DNA of 64,000 bases from Ereboglobus sp. PH5-10 (lineage in GTDB: Bacteria > Verrucomicrobiota > Verrucomicrobiia > Opitutales > Opitutaceae). The position numbers and the translations under genes were made by a program. This document shows positions 7,984-16,812 of the stretch, piece by piece (positions within the stretch are counted from its first letter, which is position 1; the number at the start of each line of letters is the position of its first letter). The notes under the pieces are model-generated. The model was given only the letters and a program-made list of their open reading frames with translations, did no database searches and was not told where the DNA came from. The stretch covers positions 1 through 64,000 of the forward strand of contig NZ_JAQFIP010000001.1 in the NCBI RefSeq assembly GCF_029504735.1, in the 5' to 3' direction.

Positions 7984-9438
7984 TCAGAGATTGGGTTGAC
8001 GCTTTGCCCAGTCGTGCGCGCTGTCGTAGGCGTGGGCGATTGACAGCAACTCGGCTTCCTTGAAGGGCTGGCCGATGAGTTGCACGCCGATGGGGAGGCC
8101 GGTTTGCGTGAAGCCGCAGGGCATGCTCAGGCCGGGGAGGCCGGCCATGTTCACGCCGATGGTGTAGATGTCGCCGAGGTAGGCCTCGAGGGGCGTCTTG
8201 TGCGAGCCTTTGAGGAAGGCGGGCGTGGGCGAGGTGGGCGCGATGATGGCGTCAACTTGCTTGTAGGCGTCGATGAAATCCTGGCGGATAAGCGTGCGGA
8301 CTTTTTGCGCGCGCAAATAATACGCGTCGTAATATCCGCTGCTGAGAACGTAGGTGCCGAGGATGATGCGGCGCTTGACTTCCTCGCCAAAGCCTTCGGC
8401 GCGGGTTTTCGAGTAGATGTCAACGGCGTCGGTCGCGGCGGTCGAGCGGTGGCCGTAGCGAATGCCGTCGAAGCGGGCCATGTTGGAGGAGCACTCGGCG
8501 GTCGCGACGATGTAGTAAACGGCGATACCGTATTCGGTGTGCGGGAGCGAGACTTCGCGGATTTCGCAGCCTTGGTTTTTGTAGAAATTGATCGCGGCTT
8601 GGACGGCGGCGGCGACTTCGGGATCGAGTCCGTCGCCAAAATATTCCTTCGGGACGCCGAGCCGCCACGGGCCTTTTTTCTGGTGGAGCGCGGCGCGGTA
8701 GTCGGGGATTTCGGCGAGGATGGAGGTGGAGTCGAGCGGGTCGTGCCCGGCGATGGCGGAGAGCATGATGGCGGCGTCCTCGACGGTGCGGGCGATGGGG
8801 CCGACTTGGTCGAGCGAGGAGGCGTAGGCGGAGACGCCGTAGCGCGAGACGAGGCCGTAGGTGGGCTTGAGGCCGACGAGGTTGCAGAACGACGCGGGCT
8901 GGCGGATCGAGCCGCCGGTGTCGGTGCCGAGCGCGGCGGTGACTTCGCCCGCGGCGATGGCGGCGGCGCTTCCGCCGGAGGAGCCGCCCGCGACGCGCGC
9001 GAGGTCGTAGGGATTGTTGGTGGGTCCCATCGCGGAATTTTCGGTGGAGGAGCCCATCGCAAATTCGTCGAGATTGAGGCGTCCCCAGAAAACGGCGCCG
9101 GCTTCGCGGAGCTTGCGCGTCACGGTGGCGTCGTAGGGCGAGATGTAATTGGCGAGCATCTTCGACGATGCGGTGAGCGGCTGATCCTTTACGGAGATGA
9201 TGTCCTTGAGGCCGACGGGAATGCCGTCGAGCGGGCCGAGCGTTTTACCGGCGGCGCGGCGTTCGTCGGACGCGCGGGCTTGAGCGAGCGCGGCGGCTTC
9301 GTCGAAGGAGTTGAACGCGCCGACGCGGGAATCAACGGCCTTGGTGCGGTCGATGCAGGCTTGGAGGAGTTCGACGGCGGAGATCGCGCGGGAGTCGAGT
9401 TGCGAGGAGACTTGGGTGAGCGGGAGGTTGATTGGCAT
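7984..9438 (-). CDS. gatA: Aspartyl/glutamyl-tRNA amidotransferase subunit A
   Basis: This 484-residue amidase-signature protein has the Ser-cisSer-Lys triad in place: Lys78 in GIPVGLKD, Ser153 in the Gly/Ser loop GGSSGGS (151-157) and Ser177 in GTDTGGS. GatA hydrolyses glutamine and channels ammonia to GatB. Length and N-terminus fit the family. It follows gatC by 137 bases that are mostly a family F palindrome, and precedes the GxxExxY element. Confidence 0.97.
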   Translation of the reverse strand: MPINLPLTQVSSQLDSRAISAVELLQACIDRTKAVDSRVGAFNSFDEAAALAQARASDERRAAGKTLGPLDGIPVGLKDIISVKDQPLTASSKMLANYISPYDATVTRKLREAGAVFWGRLNLDEFAMGSSTENSAMGPTNNPYDLARVAGGSSGGSAAAIAAGEVTAALGTDTGGSIRQPASFCNLVGLKPTYGLVSRYGVSAYASSLDQVGPIARTVEDAAIMLSAIAGHDPLDSTSILAEIPDYRAALHQKKGPWRLGVPKEYFGDGLDPEVAAAVQAAINFYKNQGCEIREVSLPHTEYGIAVYYIVATAECSSNMARFDGIRYGHRSTAATDAVDIYSKTRAEGFGEEVKRRIILGTYVLSSGYYDAYYLRAQKVRTLIRQDFIDAYKQVDAIIAPTSPTPAFLKGSHKTPLEAYLGDIYTIGVNMAGLPGLSMPCGFTQTGLPIGVQLIGQPFKEAELLSIAHAYDSAHDWAKRQPNL

Positions 9439-9450
9439 CTGGGAGATTGG

Positions 9451-9560
9451 AATTTTCGATTTTCGATTCTCGATTTTCGATTGGGGAGCTTCCGCTCCGT
9501 TTTCGATTTCGGTGCCGCGCGGTAGCGCGCAATCGAAAATCGAGAATCCAAAATCGAAAA
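9451..9560. repeat. Family F palindrome between gatC and gatA
   Basis: The left arm 9451-9482 and right arm 9531-9560 are near-perfect complements made of TTTTCGATT/CTCGATT units. The loop contains a second small palindrome (GGAGCTTCCGCTCC) and GCGCGGTAGCGCGC. The same family lies between nuoM and nuoL (21431-21561). Confidence 0.85.
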
Positions 9561-9575
9561 TGCGAACGTCTTTGG

Positions 9576-9869
9576 TTATTCGACTACTTTCGGCACACTG
9601 ATCATGTTGTCGCGCTGGGCGGGGGCGTTGCGGAGGGCTTCGTCGGCGGTGAAGCCGGGCGTGACGTTGTCCTCGGCCCAGACGTTGGAAATGGGGAAGC
9701 CGTGCGCGGTCGGCTCAATGCCGGTGATGTCAACGCGCTTGAGCTGATCGACGTATTTGAGGACGTCGCCGAGCTGCGCGGCGAACTTCTCCTTTTCGTC
9801 GGGCGCGAGGTCGATGCGCGCGAGCGAGGCGAGTTTTTCGATGTCGAGATTTGGTGATGTGGCGGCCAT
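9576..9869 (-). CDS. gatC: Aspartyl/glutamyl-tRNA amidotransferase subunit C
   Basis: The 97-residue protein starts MAATSPNLDIEKLASLARIDL and has the GatC pattern of an N-terminal helical pair (LASLARIDLAPDEKEKFAAQLGDVLKYVDQL) followed by a belt segment with EPTAHGFPI and LRNAPAQRDNMISVPKVVE at the end. GatC wraps around GatA and GatB and stabilises the complex. The frame is open to 9911, but family alignment favours the ATG at 9869. It is the first gene of the gat group. Confidence 0.95.
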   Translation of the reverse strand: MAATSPNLDIEKLASLARIDLAPDEKEKFAAQLGDVLKYVDQLKRVDITGIEPTAHGFPISNVWAEDNVTPGFTADEALRNAPAQRDNMISVPKVVE

Positions 9870-9897
9870 GTGAAAAAGGAAATGAATGAGCGGGAAT

Positions 9898-10695
9898 CTA
9901 CTCGCAAGCAACGTCTGCGATTGTGACGGCGCCGTCGTTGCCGGAATACATGCGGCGGTTATTTGAGTTGAATTCGTATTTCACGTCGAGCGCGAGTTGC
10001 TCGATCGAGATGAGTTTGTAGTGGACGAGCTGGTAGGTGTCGCCGGCGCGCACGGTCTCGAAGGCGATGAGGAGGTGGACGGCGTCGCACGCGATTTTCG
10101 GGTCGTCGGAGGGCGAGAGATAAAAGGTGCGCATGGTGGTGCCGGCCGTGGCGGCGCTGTAGGTTTTGCACTCCATGTAGAAACGCTCGTCGTTGAACGT
10201 GAAGGTGATGTCGGGGTAGCCGACACCGCGCGCCCTGCCGCTTTTCGCGCCGGTGGGAACGGCGGAGGGCAGCCCCTCGGCGTCGAGCGCGTCGCGGACG
10301 TATTTCTCGACGGTGTTGCCGACTTCGTTGACGCGTTTGCTGTTGATGCCGCCCTCGGATTTTATTTTCGCAACAACCGCGGCGGCGGCGCGATTCAGGC
10401 GCTTGAGGACCTCGGCGTGGTTTGGATTTTCGAAATCGAAGGGGAGAACTTTGTGGCCCGTGAGCGACTCGACGACGACGCTGAGCGGAACCGAGCGAAT
10501 CGGCGCGCGCATGTGCGCGATGGCGGCCTTGGTTTGCCCGGTGTCGGCGACGGGCGGCGCGGTCGTGCCCGTGGGTGTTTGCGCGGGGGCAGTGACGCAG
10601 AAGAAAAAAGCAAACCATGCGCAAGCCAACGCGAACGGTCGCAGGCGCGAGCCCGGGCGCCGGCGGGGTTTTATAAAGTTGGGAGGGGTATTCAT
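9898..10695 (-). CDS. Exported protein with a PD-(D/E)XK nuclease-like motif
   Basis: This 265-residue protein has a basic N-terminus (Arg/Lys at 10-19) and a hydrophobic segment (about 21-36) ending APAQ, a likely signal peptide cleaved near residue 38. The mature part carries a helix with Glu124 and Glu130, then GYPDITFTF (Asp162) and FYMECKTYS (Glu175-x-Lys177), followed by alternating strands and helices. That order matches the PD-(D/E)XK restriction-endonuclease-like fold. I do not recognise the specific family. If the signal peptide is real the protein would act outside the cytoplasm, which is unusual for this fold. It ends 28 bases before gatC and is likely in the same transcript. Confidence 0.6.
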   Translation of the reverse strand: MNTPPNFIKPRRRPGSRLRPFALACAWFAFFFCVTAPAQTPTGTTAPPVADTGQTKAAIAHMRAPIRSVPLSVVVESLTGHKVLPFDFENPNHAEVLKRLNRAAAAVVAKIKSEGGINSKRVNEVGNTVEKYVRDALDAEGLPSAVPTGAKSGRARGVGYPDITFTFNDERFYMECKTYSAATAGTTMRTFYLSPSDDPKIACDAVHLLIAFETVRAGDTYQLVHYKLISIEQLALDVKYEFNSNNRRMYSGNDGAVTIADVACE

Positions 10696-10746
10696 GTCGG
10701 AGTTGGGTTGGGTGTTTTGCGGTCGGCGCGGGCTGGTATGTTCGCG

Positions 10747-13014
10747 CTACTGCGCCATTGCGCGCTTGAGCAGGAGGTGCGGAAACGAGGGGGCGTAGTT
10801 CCTAACCTTGGCTTCATTCCAAAAGGCGTCGCGGTGGGAGGGATGACGGAAACCGAGAAGACAAAAAATTATGCGATCCTCGCAAGATCGCCCCGTGCCT
10901 TTCATAACCGCAACAATACTAGGAGGCGCCTCGCGGGACGATTCGAGAATATCGGCAAGCACGCGACCCCGCCGATCCGCCCTGCGCAATGAGTCAATGC
11001 CCTTTGCGTAATAGGCGTCAGCACTGGCAGCATCGTTTCCATGATGCGCGACAATGGCTGCGAGAAACCAGACGTGCGCCAGGGGATCGTCCAGCGAATC
11101 CTGTATTTTGGCCACCGCAACATGGTCGCCCCGGCTGAGCGCGTAATTCAACGCCTGCCCGCCGCCTTGCTGATTCGGACGAATCAGCGCCAAGTAGCGG
11201 TTTTCATCGCCCATGCCATAAGCGTATGAAGATTCCAAAAGGGCGCGAAATTCGGCGCGAATATCCCTGGTCATCTTGGAGCCAAACGCATCATCAAAAG
11301 CGATGAGCATACGCGTGGCTTCCGTGCTTGGACGTTTGCACACGCCGAGCATGAGCATGGCGTCAACCGCATGATTCATGCGCTTGGGCGAGGCCAGCGC
11401 CCATTTGTTCGCGAGCGCGAGCGCGTCGTCAGGACGGTTGAGCGCCACAAGAAGATTGAGCCGTTCCACGTTGCGGTCGTTTTGTTCATCTTTGGCCGCG
11501 GATTTTTCGAAACAGTCAAGCGCCCTGGCGTGGTCACCATTGCGAAGGGCCAGGAAACCGAGCCCGTTCCACGCAAACGCGCATGGTTCCTCGGGGGCGG
11601 TGAGCGCCTTTTCGTAAAGCTCACGCGCCTCGTCGTCATCGGAAATAACACGCGCCAGCAAGTAACTGTATGCACCGTTTTGCGGATTTGCCGTGAGGCG
11701 CGCGCGGTAGCCGGCGACCAAATCAACATCGGGAAACCCGATTTCCATGCACGACTGGTAGTGACGATGCCATTGCACGTTGACCGGACGCGCGTCGATG
11801 TGTCTTTCAAAAAGCCGCCGCATCTCATCCGGCTTCATTTGGGTGGCGATGTTAAAGAGCACGTCAACCGCGCTGACGCCGTAGACGAGACTGGCGTTCG
11901 CGGCGTAATCCGCCAAGGCCTCCGGTGTGCAGAATTTATGAATAAGATCGCCCGCACCCATCAGCGACATACCTCGAACAACATCGAGATGCGTGCGCGT
12001 GGAGTTCGAACCTTTTTTCAAGCGAAGCGCGGACGGCGCATCCGTGAAATAATAATCGGGCTTCCGAATGTCGTAAACGCCCTCGTTGACGAACAACTCG
12101 ATGGGATTGGGCGCGTCGTCGCCGTCCTTGCCGGACGCGGTGCGCGCGGTGTAGGTGATTCTTTCCCGATAGACGATGGCGAGCCGGTCGGGATTTATAA
12201 TGACGGCGCGATGAAGCCCGCCGGGCCACGTCCAGATGGAAGCCGGCCCCACGTGGATCGTGGCGGTGAACGCCTGGCTCACGCCGGGAAGCTCGGCGCG
12301 CACCTCGTAGCGGCCGCCCGGAAGCTCGATGTGTTTGACCGGAGCGCCCTCCCCCGCCGCCGCGGGACACTCGTGCGAAGCGTCGTTAAACGCGACCTTG
12401 TAGGAAACGCCCAGCCCGTTGACGAGCGTGACCGTGCGCGTCGTGTTCATCGTCCAGAAACCGAGGCAAACATAGACGGCCAAAACAAACACGCACAGCA
12501 CGGCGGCGAGCCTGAACGCAACAAACACCGGCGACGGGCGCGAAGTGTGTTGCGCATCGTCGCGAAAACTGGCGGGAGTTGACGAATCCGGGCCGAACTG
12601 CGTCGGCATCGGCGCGGCGGGTTGCGGACGGTTGAAAGACGAAGGCGCCGGTTGCTGTTGTTCGGAAGGTGAAAGATTTGCCGCACGCCCGGCGCGCAAC
12701 GACTCATCGTAGTATTTGCGCCAATCGTCGGTCAGGTCGGTGCCGCCGCTGATTGTCCGCCAGAGCGCGGCGGGCGTGTAGATGATTCCCCACGGAAAAC
12801 CCCACCAGCCGAAGAGGAGCGAAACAAGCACCCACGGAAGCGCGCAGCCGAACCCGCCGGCCCCCGGATGGATCAGATACGCGCGCGTGCTGCGGCGAAG
12901 AGTGACCACGAGAAATGACACGCAGTAGGAATAAACAACGAGACGCGCGCCGCGCTCGATCTCGCCGCGCAGTTCCGCCTCGGTGTAGTCGGCCGGGTTG
13001 TTGCTGGATTTCAT
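10747..13014 (-). CDS. Membrane-anchored TPR-like protein of unknown function
   Basis: The 755-residue protein has hydrophobic segments at about 24-40, 58-80 and 164-187. The first two bracket a Gly-rich stretch, and a Pro/Ser/Gln-rich linker (112-160) separates them from the third. A beta-rich region follows (about 190-330). The C-terminal half is helical with TPR-like repeats, clearest around AWNGLGFLALRNGDHARALDCF (about 470-495). TPR domains mediate protein-protein contacts. No catalytic motif is visible. It is the second gene of the minus-strand run after the DUF2721 gene. Function unknown. Confidence 0.65.
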   Translation of the reverse strand: MKSSNNPADYTEAELRGEIERGARLVVYSYCVSFLVVTLRRSTRAYLIHPGAGGFGCALPWVLVSLLFGWWGFPWGIIYTPAALWRTISGGTDLTDDWRKYYDESLRAGRAANLSPSEQQQPAPSSFNRPQPAAPMPTQFGPDSSTPASFRDDAQHTSRPSPVFVAFRLAAVLCVFVLAVYVCLGFWTMNTTRTVTLVNGLGVSYKVAFNDASHECPAAAGEGAPVKHIELPGGRYEVRAELPGVSQAFTATIHVGPASIWTWPGGLHRAVIINPDRLAIVYRERITYTARTASGKDGDDAPNPIELFVNEGVYDIRKPDYYFTDAPSALRLKKGSNSTRTHLDVVRGMSLMGAGDLIHKFCTPEALADYAANASLVYGVSAVDVLFNIATQMKPDEMRRLFERHIDARPVNVQWHRHYQSCMEIGFPDVDLVAGYRARLTANPQNGAYSYLLARVISDDDEARELYEKALTAPEEPCAFAWNGLGFLALRNGDHARALDCFEKSAAKDEQNDRNVERLNLLVALNRPDDALALANKWALASPKRMNHAVDAMLMLGVCKRPSTEATRMLIAFDDAFGSKMTRDIRAEFRALLESSYAYGMGDENRYLALIRPNQQGGGQALNYALSRGDHVAVAKIQDSLDDPLAHVWFLAAIVAHHGNDAASADAYYAKGIDSLRRADRRGRVLADILESSREAPPSIVAVMKGTGRSCEDRIIFCLLGFRHPSHRDAFWNEAKVRNYAPSFPHLLLKRAMAQ

Positions 13015-13067
13015 GATTGGTTAAATGGATTATGGTTCTTGTCCGGAAAAACGTCCGCGAGCGCGCA

Positions 13068-13466
13068 TTAGATTTCCGGCACCTTTGCGCGCTTGAATTC
13101 CACCTCGATCGCGTCGATCGAAAGCGTGATCTCGTGCACGCACGTCGCGAGCGACGACACGAAGCAGACCAGCGCGAGCGCGAGTGTGATTTCGCCGGAA
13201 TACCACGGCACGGAAAAATACATGAGCCCCATCGACAACGCCGCGAGCAACAGCGCAGCGAGGCCGAGCATCTGCATACGCTTGATCAGATGCAGCCGGT
13301 GCCGGATGTTGATCAACTGCACCTCCCAATGCGGCTGCGGCGCGACCGAGTGCTCCTTCAGGATTCCGCGCGCCAGCGTCGTCAGCGCGAGAAACCGGTT
13401 TGTGTAGGCAAGGCACAACAGCGAGATCGCGGGAAAAATCAGCGCGGGAATGGAGGCGTTGGTCAT
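13068..13466 (-). CDS. DUF2721 family membrane protein
   Basis: This 132-residue protein has three predicted membrane segments (about 7-26, 66-86, 94-112) with the family-like ILxNxRHRL element represented by LINIRHRLHLIKRMQMLG between the first two. The reading frame remains open far upstream across the recombinase gene on the other strand, but that part is an antisense artefact. The ATG at 13466 gives the normal family length. Function of DUF2721 is unknown. It is divergent from the Xer recombinase, with a 120-base shared upstream region. Confidence 0.75.
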   Translation of the reverse strand: MTNASIPALIFPAISLLCLAYTNRFLALTTLARGILKEHSVAPQPHWEVQLINIRHRLHLIKRMQMLGLAALLLAALSMGLMYFSVPWYSGEITLALALVCFVSSLATCVHEITLSIDAIEVEFKRAKVPEI

Positions 13467-13586
13467 GCGCGCAAGCGTGCAATCCCGCGGCCCCGCTGAA
13501 AAGGCAAAAGCACGGCGAATGCGCCCGCCGCATCGCGGCTTGCCCGTTTTTGCCGCGATGTCATTTATTGCGCGCAACACACGCCG

Positions 13587-14540
13587 ATGCCGCCTCCGAA
13601 AAAATACCGCAAACTTGAGCCAAGCCGCGCCCCCGCCGGGCTCGCGGAACGCATCGACGCATTCATCGCCTACCTCGGCCTCGAACGAGGCCTCTCGTTC
13701 AACACCCAGTCCGCCTACCAAAACGATCTCGACGCCTGCGCCGCGTTCCTCGCCGAAAAACGCGGCCTCAAGTCGTGGCTCGACGCGAGCGCCGAGGACG
13801 CCACCGCGTGGCTGCACGCGCTGCGCGACGACGGCATGAGCGCTGCGAGCAGCGCGCGCAAGCTCACCTCGCTGCGCGTCTTCGCCCGCCAGCTCGTGCG
13901 CGACCAACTGCGCCCCGACGACTTCACCGAGCTCATTTCCATGCCCAAGCTCCCGCGCCGCATCCCAGGCACATTGAGCGAGACGGAAATGAAAAAAATA
14001 CTCTCGGCCCCGACCGGCGGCTCCGCGCTGGCCGTGCGCGACCGCGCCATCCTCGAGCTGTTTTACTCGAGCGGACTGCGCGTCTCCGAACTCTCCACGC
14101 TCACAATCCCGCAAATCAACCTCGACGACGGATTCCTGCGCGTGTTCGGCAAAGGCTCCAAGGAGCGCGTCGTGCCGATCGGCGGCAAGGCAATCGAGGC
14201 GCTGCGCGTCTATCTCGACGCCGCCCGCCCGGGCTTCGTGCGCACGGGAAAAACCGGCGCCGAGGTTTTCCTGAGCAAACGCGGCACGGCGATTTCCCGC
14301 AAAACGCTCTGGGTTCTCGTCACGCAATACGCGCGGCGCGCCGGACTCGAAAAAAAAGTGAAGCCCCACCTGCTGCGCCACTCGTTCGCCACGCACCTGC
14401 TCGGCGGCGGCGCGGACCTGCGGGCGATCCAGGAAATGCTCGGCCACGCGAGCCTCGCCACCACGCAAATCTACACGGCCGTCGAGTCCAGGCGCCTGAT
14501 CGACCAGCACGCGCAATTCCATCCGCGAAACAAGGGGTGA
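13587..14540 (+). CDS. xerC: Tyrosine recombinase XerC/XerD
   Basis: The 317-residue protein has a SAM-like N-terminal DNA-binding domain (about 18-105) and a catalytic domain with all six active residues: Arg165 (SSGLRVSEL), Lys189 (GKGSKER), His261 and Arg264 (HLLRH), His287 (LGHASL) and the nucleophile Tyr296 (TTQIYT). It resolves chromosome dimers at dif sites with a partner Xer. The length is typical of XerC/D and longer than a minimal phage integrase core. It lies among unrelated chromosomal genes with no island signature. Whether it is XerC or XerD cannot be settled here. Confidence 0.9.
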   Translation: MPPPKKYRKLEPSRAPAGLAERIDAFIAYLGLERGLSFNTQSAYQNDLDACAAFLAEKRGLKSWLDASAEDATAWLHALRDDGMSAASSARKLTSLRVFARQLVRDQLRPDDFTELISMPKLPRRIPGTLSETEMKKILSAPTGGSALAVRDRAILELFYSSGLRVSELSTLTIPQINLDDGFLRVFGKGSKERVVPIGGKAIEALRVYLDAARPGFVRTGKTGAEVFLSKRGTAISRKTLWVLVTQYARRAGLEKKVKPHLLRHSFATHLLGGGADLRAIQEMLGHASLATTQIYTAVESRRLIDQHAQFHPRNKG

Positions 14541-14642
14541 CCGCCGCCATCGCCAGGCCGCCCGTAATCCCCGTGTTCACGCATTGACGCGCGGCTCCGC
14601 TTGCAACTTAAACTTCATCCTCAACCTTAAACCTTTTCCGCG

Positions 14643-15971
14643 ATGAGCAACGTATCCACATCCCCCGCGCCCGCCGCCACCGCCACGACGATCAAACCCG
14701 TGGACCTGCGCGGCATCCTCAAATACGTGCCCCGCTTCAAGGACCAAATCTTTGTCATCGCGCTCGACGGCGCCATCATCGCCGACGAAAATTTCGGCAA
14801 CCTCCTCGTGGACATCGCCGTGCTCCGCAGCCTCGGCATCAAGGTCGTGCTTGTCCACGGCATCGGCAAACAACTCCGCGAACTCTCCGAACTGCGCCGC
14901 GTTCCCATCACCGACGAAGCCGGCACAGGCGTGGCCGACGCCGCCACGCTCGACCTCGCCATCCGCGCCTCCTCGCGCGTCTCGCACGTCATCCTCGAGG
15001 GTCTCACGCAAAACGCCATCAAGTGCGCCATCACCAACGCCGTCCGCGCCCTCCCCCTCGGCATCCTCCGCGGCGTCGACCATCAGTTCACCGGCAAAGT
15101 TGACCAAATCGACACCGAGTTTCTCAACACGCTCATCGGAAAAAATATCACCCCCATCGTCTCGCCCATCGGTTTCGGCCCCGACGGGAAGGCGCTCCGC
15201 ATAAACTCCGACCTCCTCGCCGCCGAGCTCGCCGAGGCGCTCCGCGCCACAAAAATCATTTACCTCGCCCCCCTCCCCGGCCTCGAAATCAAGGGCGAGT
15301 TGCGCCGCGACATTCCCGCGCCCACGCTCAAAAACATCCTCGAAAAAACACCCGAGCAGATCGCGCCCGACGCGCAAAGCAAGGCGGTCAACGCCCTTCG
15401 CGCCATCGAAACCGGCACCCCGCGCGTGCACATCATCGACGGACGCGCATTCGACAGCCTGCTCAACGAAATCTTTTCCAACGAAGGCGTCGGCACGCTC
15501 ATCTACGGAAACGACTACCAGCAAATCCGCCGAGCCAGGCGCGGCGACGTGCGCGCCATCCACAACCTCACCCGCGGCGCGGTCCGCCGCGAGGAGCTCA
15601 TCTACCGCACGCAGCAGGCCATTGAAAAAAACATCGACCAGTTTTACCTTTTCGAAATCGACGACACCCTCATCGGCTGCGTGTCGCTCTACTTTTATCC
15701 CGACAAACCCGAGCTCGCCGAAATCGGCTCGCTGTATGTTTCGCCGAACCACCAAAACCGCGGCATCGGGCGCAAACTCGTCACCTACGCCTGCATGAAG
15801 GCGCAGGAGCGCGGCGCGACAACCGCCGTCGCCCTCTCCACGCAAAGCTACTCCTTCTTCACCGCCGCGATGGACTTCGGTGAAACCGACAAAAAAATCC
15901 TCCCCGAGGCCCGCCTCAAACTCTACGAGGAAAGCGGCCGCAACCCGAAGGTGCTTGTAAAGACGCTGTGA
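14643..15971 (+). CDS. argA: Amino-acid N-acetyltransferase (N-acetylglutamate synthase, ArgA type)
   Basis: This 442-residue protein fuses an amino-acid-kinase-like domain (about 25-290, with VVLVHGIGKQLREL near 68-82) to a C-terminal GNAT acetyltransferase domain (about 293-440, acetyl-CoA loop NRGIGRKL at 372-379 preceded by IGSLYVSP). This is the architecture of classical ArgA, which makes N-acetylglutamate from glutamate and acetyl-CoA as the first step of arginine synthesis and is feedback-inhibited through the kinase-like domain. It stands alone rather than in an arg operon. A less likely alternative is an acetylglutamate kinase-GNAT fusion. The GIGK rather than GGG motif argues against kinase activity. 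Confidence 0.9.
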   Translation: MSNVSTSPAPAATATTIKPVDLRGILKYVPRFKDQIFVIALDGAIIADENFGNLLVDIAVLRSLGIKVVLVHGIGKQLRELSELRRVPITDEAGTGVADAATLDLAIRASSRVSHVILEGLTQNAIKCAITNAVRALPLGILRGVDHQFTGKVDQIDTEFLNTLIGKNITPIVSPIGFGPDGKALRINSDLLAAELAEALRATKIIYLAPLPGLEIKGELRRDIPAPTLKNILEKTPEQIAPDAQSKAVNALRAIETGTPRVHIIDGRAFDSLLNEIFSNEGVGTLIYGNDYQQIRRARRGDVRAIHNLTRGAVRREELIYRTQQAIEKNIDQFYLFEIDDTLIGCVSLYFYPDKPELAEIGSLYVSPNHQNRGIGRKLVTYACMKAQERGATTAVALSTQSYSFFTAAMDFGETDKKILPEARLKLYEESGRNPKVLVKTL

Positions 15972-16107
15972 AACGCCGTGGCCAGGCCGCCACGCCCGGT
16001 TCGATTGCTCGCGCGGCGACATAACAATTCGCGGCACTTGCGGCGCGTTGAGATGTCTTGCATCATGCGGCGCAGATGCGATTTTCACCATCCAGACACC
16101 CGACACC

Positions 16108-16806
16108 GTGAGCCAAAAAACCGACAACATCGAAACACAGGTCGTGACCATATGCGGCTGGAAACGCATGCTGATATGGCCGCTCGGCATGCTCGTGCGG
16201 CTCTGGTGCGCATCGATCCGTTTTGATTGCGACAAGGAAAGCGAGAAAGCCCTCCGAAACGAGGACACGCCCGTCGCGTTTATCATCTGGCACAACCGGC
16301 TGTTCTTGATCGGCGAAGTTTTCAGGCGCTACCGCCGGCGCAATCTCTACGCGCTCGTCAGCGCCAGCAAGGATGGCGCGTGGCTCGCCGCGTTTTTCGA
16401 CATCATCGGCATCAAGTGCGTGCGCGGATCCAGCAGTTTCAACGCGCGCGAATCAGTCGCCCTGCTCATCAATGTCATGCAACAGGGCCACGACATCGGA
16501 ATCACCCCCGACGGACCGCGCGGCCCCATTTACGGATTCAAGGGCGGCGGCATGATCGTGGCGCGCCGCGCAAAAGCCGCCGCCGTGCTCATCGGCATGC
16601 AATTCCAGCACGCCCGGCAACTGCGCAGCTGGGACCGTTTTTATCTGCCGCGCCCGTTCTCGCGCGTGCGCCTGCGCGGCGAACTGGTGTCGCCCGGGGA
16701 ATTGCGCGACCGCGCCACGACGCCCGAATCGCTCAGCCGGCGTCTTTGCGCGCTTAGTCCCGACAAAAAATTGGGCGCGGGCCGTGATGCGAAAGCCGTA
16801 GTCTGA
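16108..16806 (+). CDS. DUF374-type lysophospholipid acyltransferase family protein
   Basis: The protein has the HN of IIWHNRLFLIGE and, further on, ITPDGPRGPIYGFKGG, the two hallmarks of the DUF374 branch of the lysophospholipid acyltransferase superfamily. A membrane segment at the start (MLIWPLGMLVRLW) would hold it at the cytoplasmic membrane. Such proteins are probable acyltransferases for lipid or lipid A modification. The frame is open from an ATG at 16048, but those first 20 residues look non-coding, so the GTG at 16108 is preferred. The CDF transporter gene starts 7 bases after its stop codon. Confidence 0.8.
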   Translation: MSQKTDNIETQVVTICGWKRMLIWPLGMLVRLWCASIRFDCDKESEKALRNEDTPVAFIIWHNRLFLIGEVFRRYRRRNLYALVSASKDGAWLAAFFDIIGIKCVRGSSSFNARESVALLINVMQQGHDIGITPDGPRGPIYGFKGGGMIVARRAKAAAVLIGMQFQHARQLRSWDRFYLPRPFSRVRLRGELVSPGELRDRATTPESLSRRLCALSPDKKLGAGRDAKAVV

Positions 16807-16812
16807 ATCCGC

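Noticed and set aside
8080-9525. 481-codon plus-strand frame opposite gatA
   Set aside because: Shadow of gatA with Asp/Gly/Val-rich composition and no family motif.
13467-14522. Upstream extension of the DUF2721 frame across the recombinase gene
   Set aside because: The family N-terminus begins at 13466. The extension is antisense to a complete Xer recombinase.
13587-14540. Xer-like recombinase as the integrase of a mobile island
   Set aside because: It has XerC/D length and domains and lies among chromosomal genes. No attachment-site repeats or cargo were seen around it.
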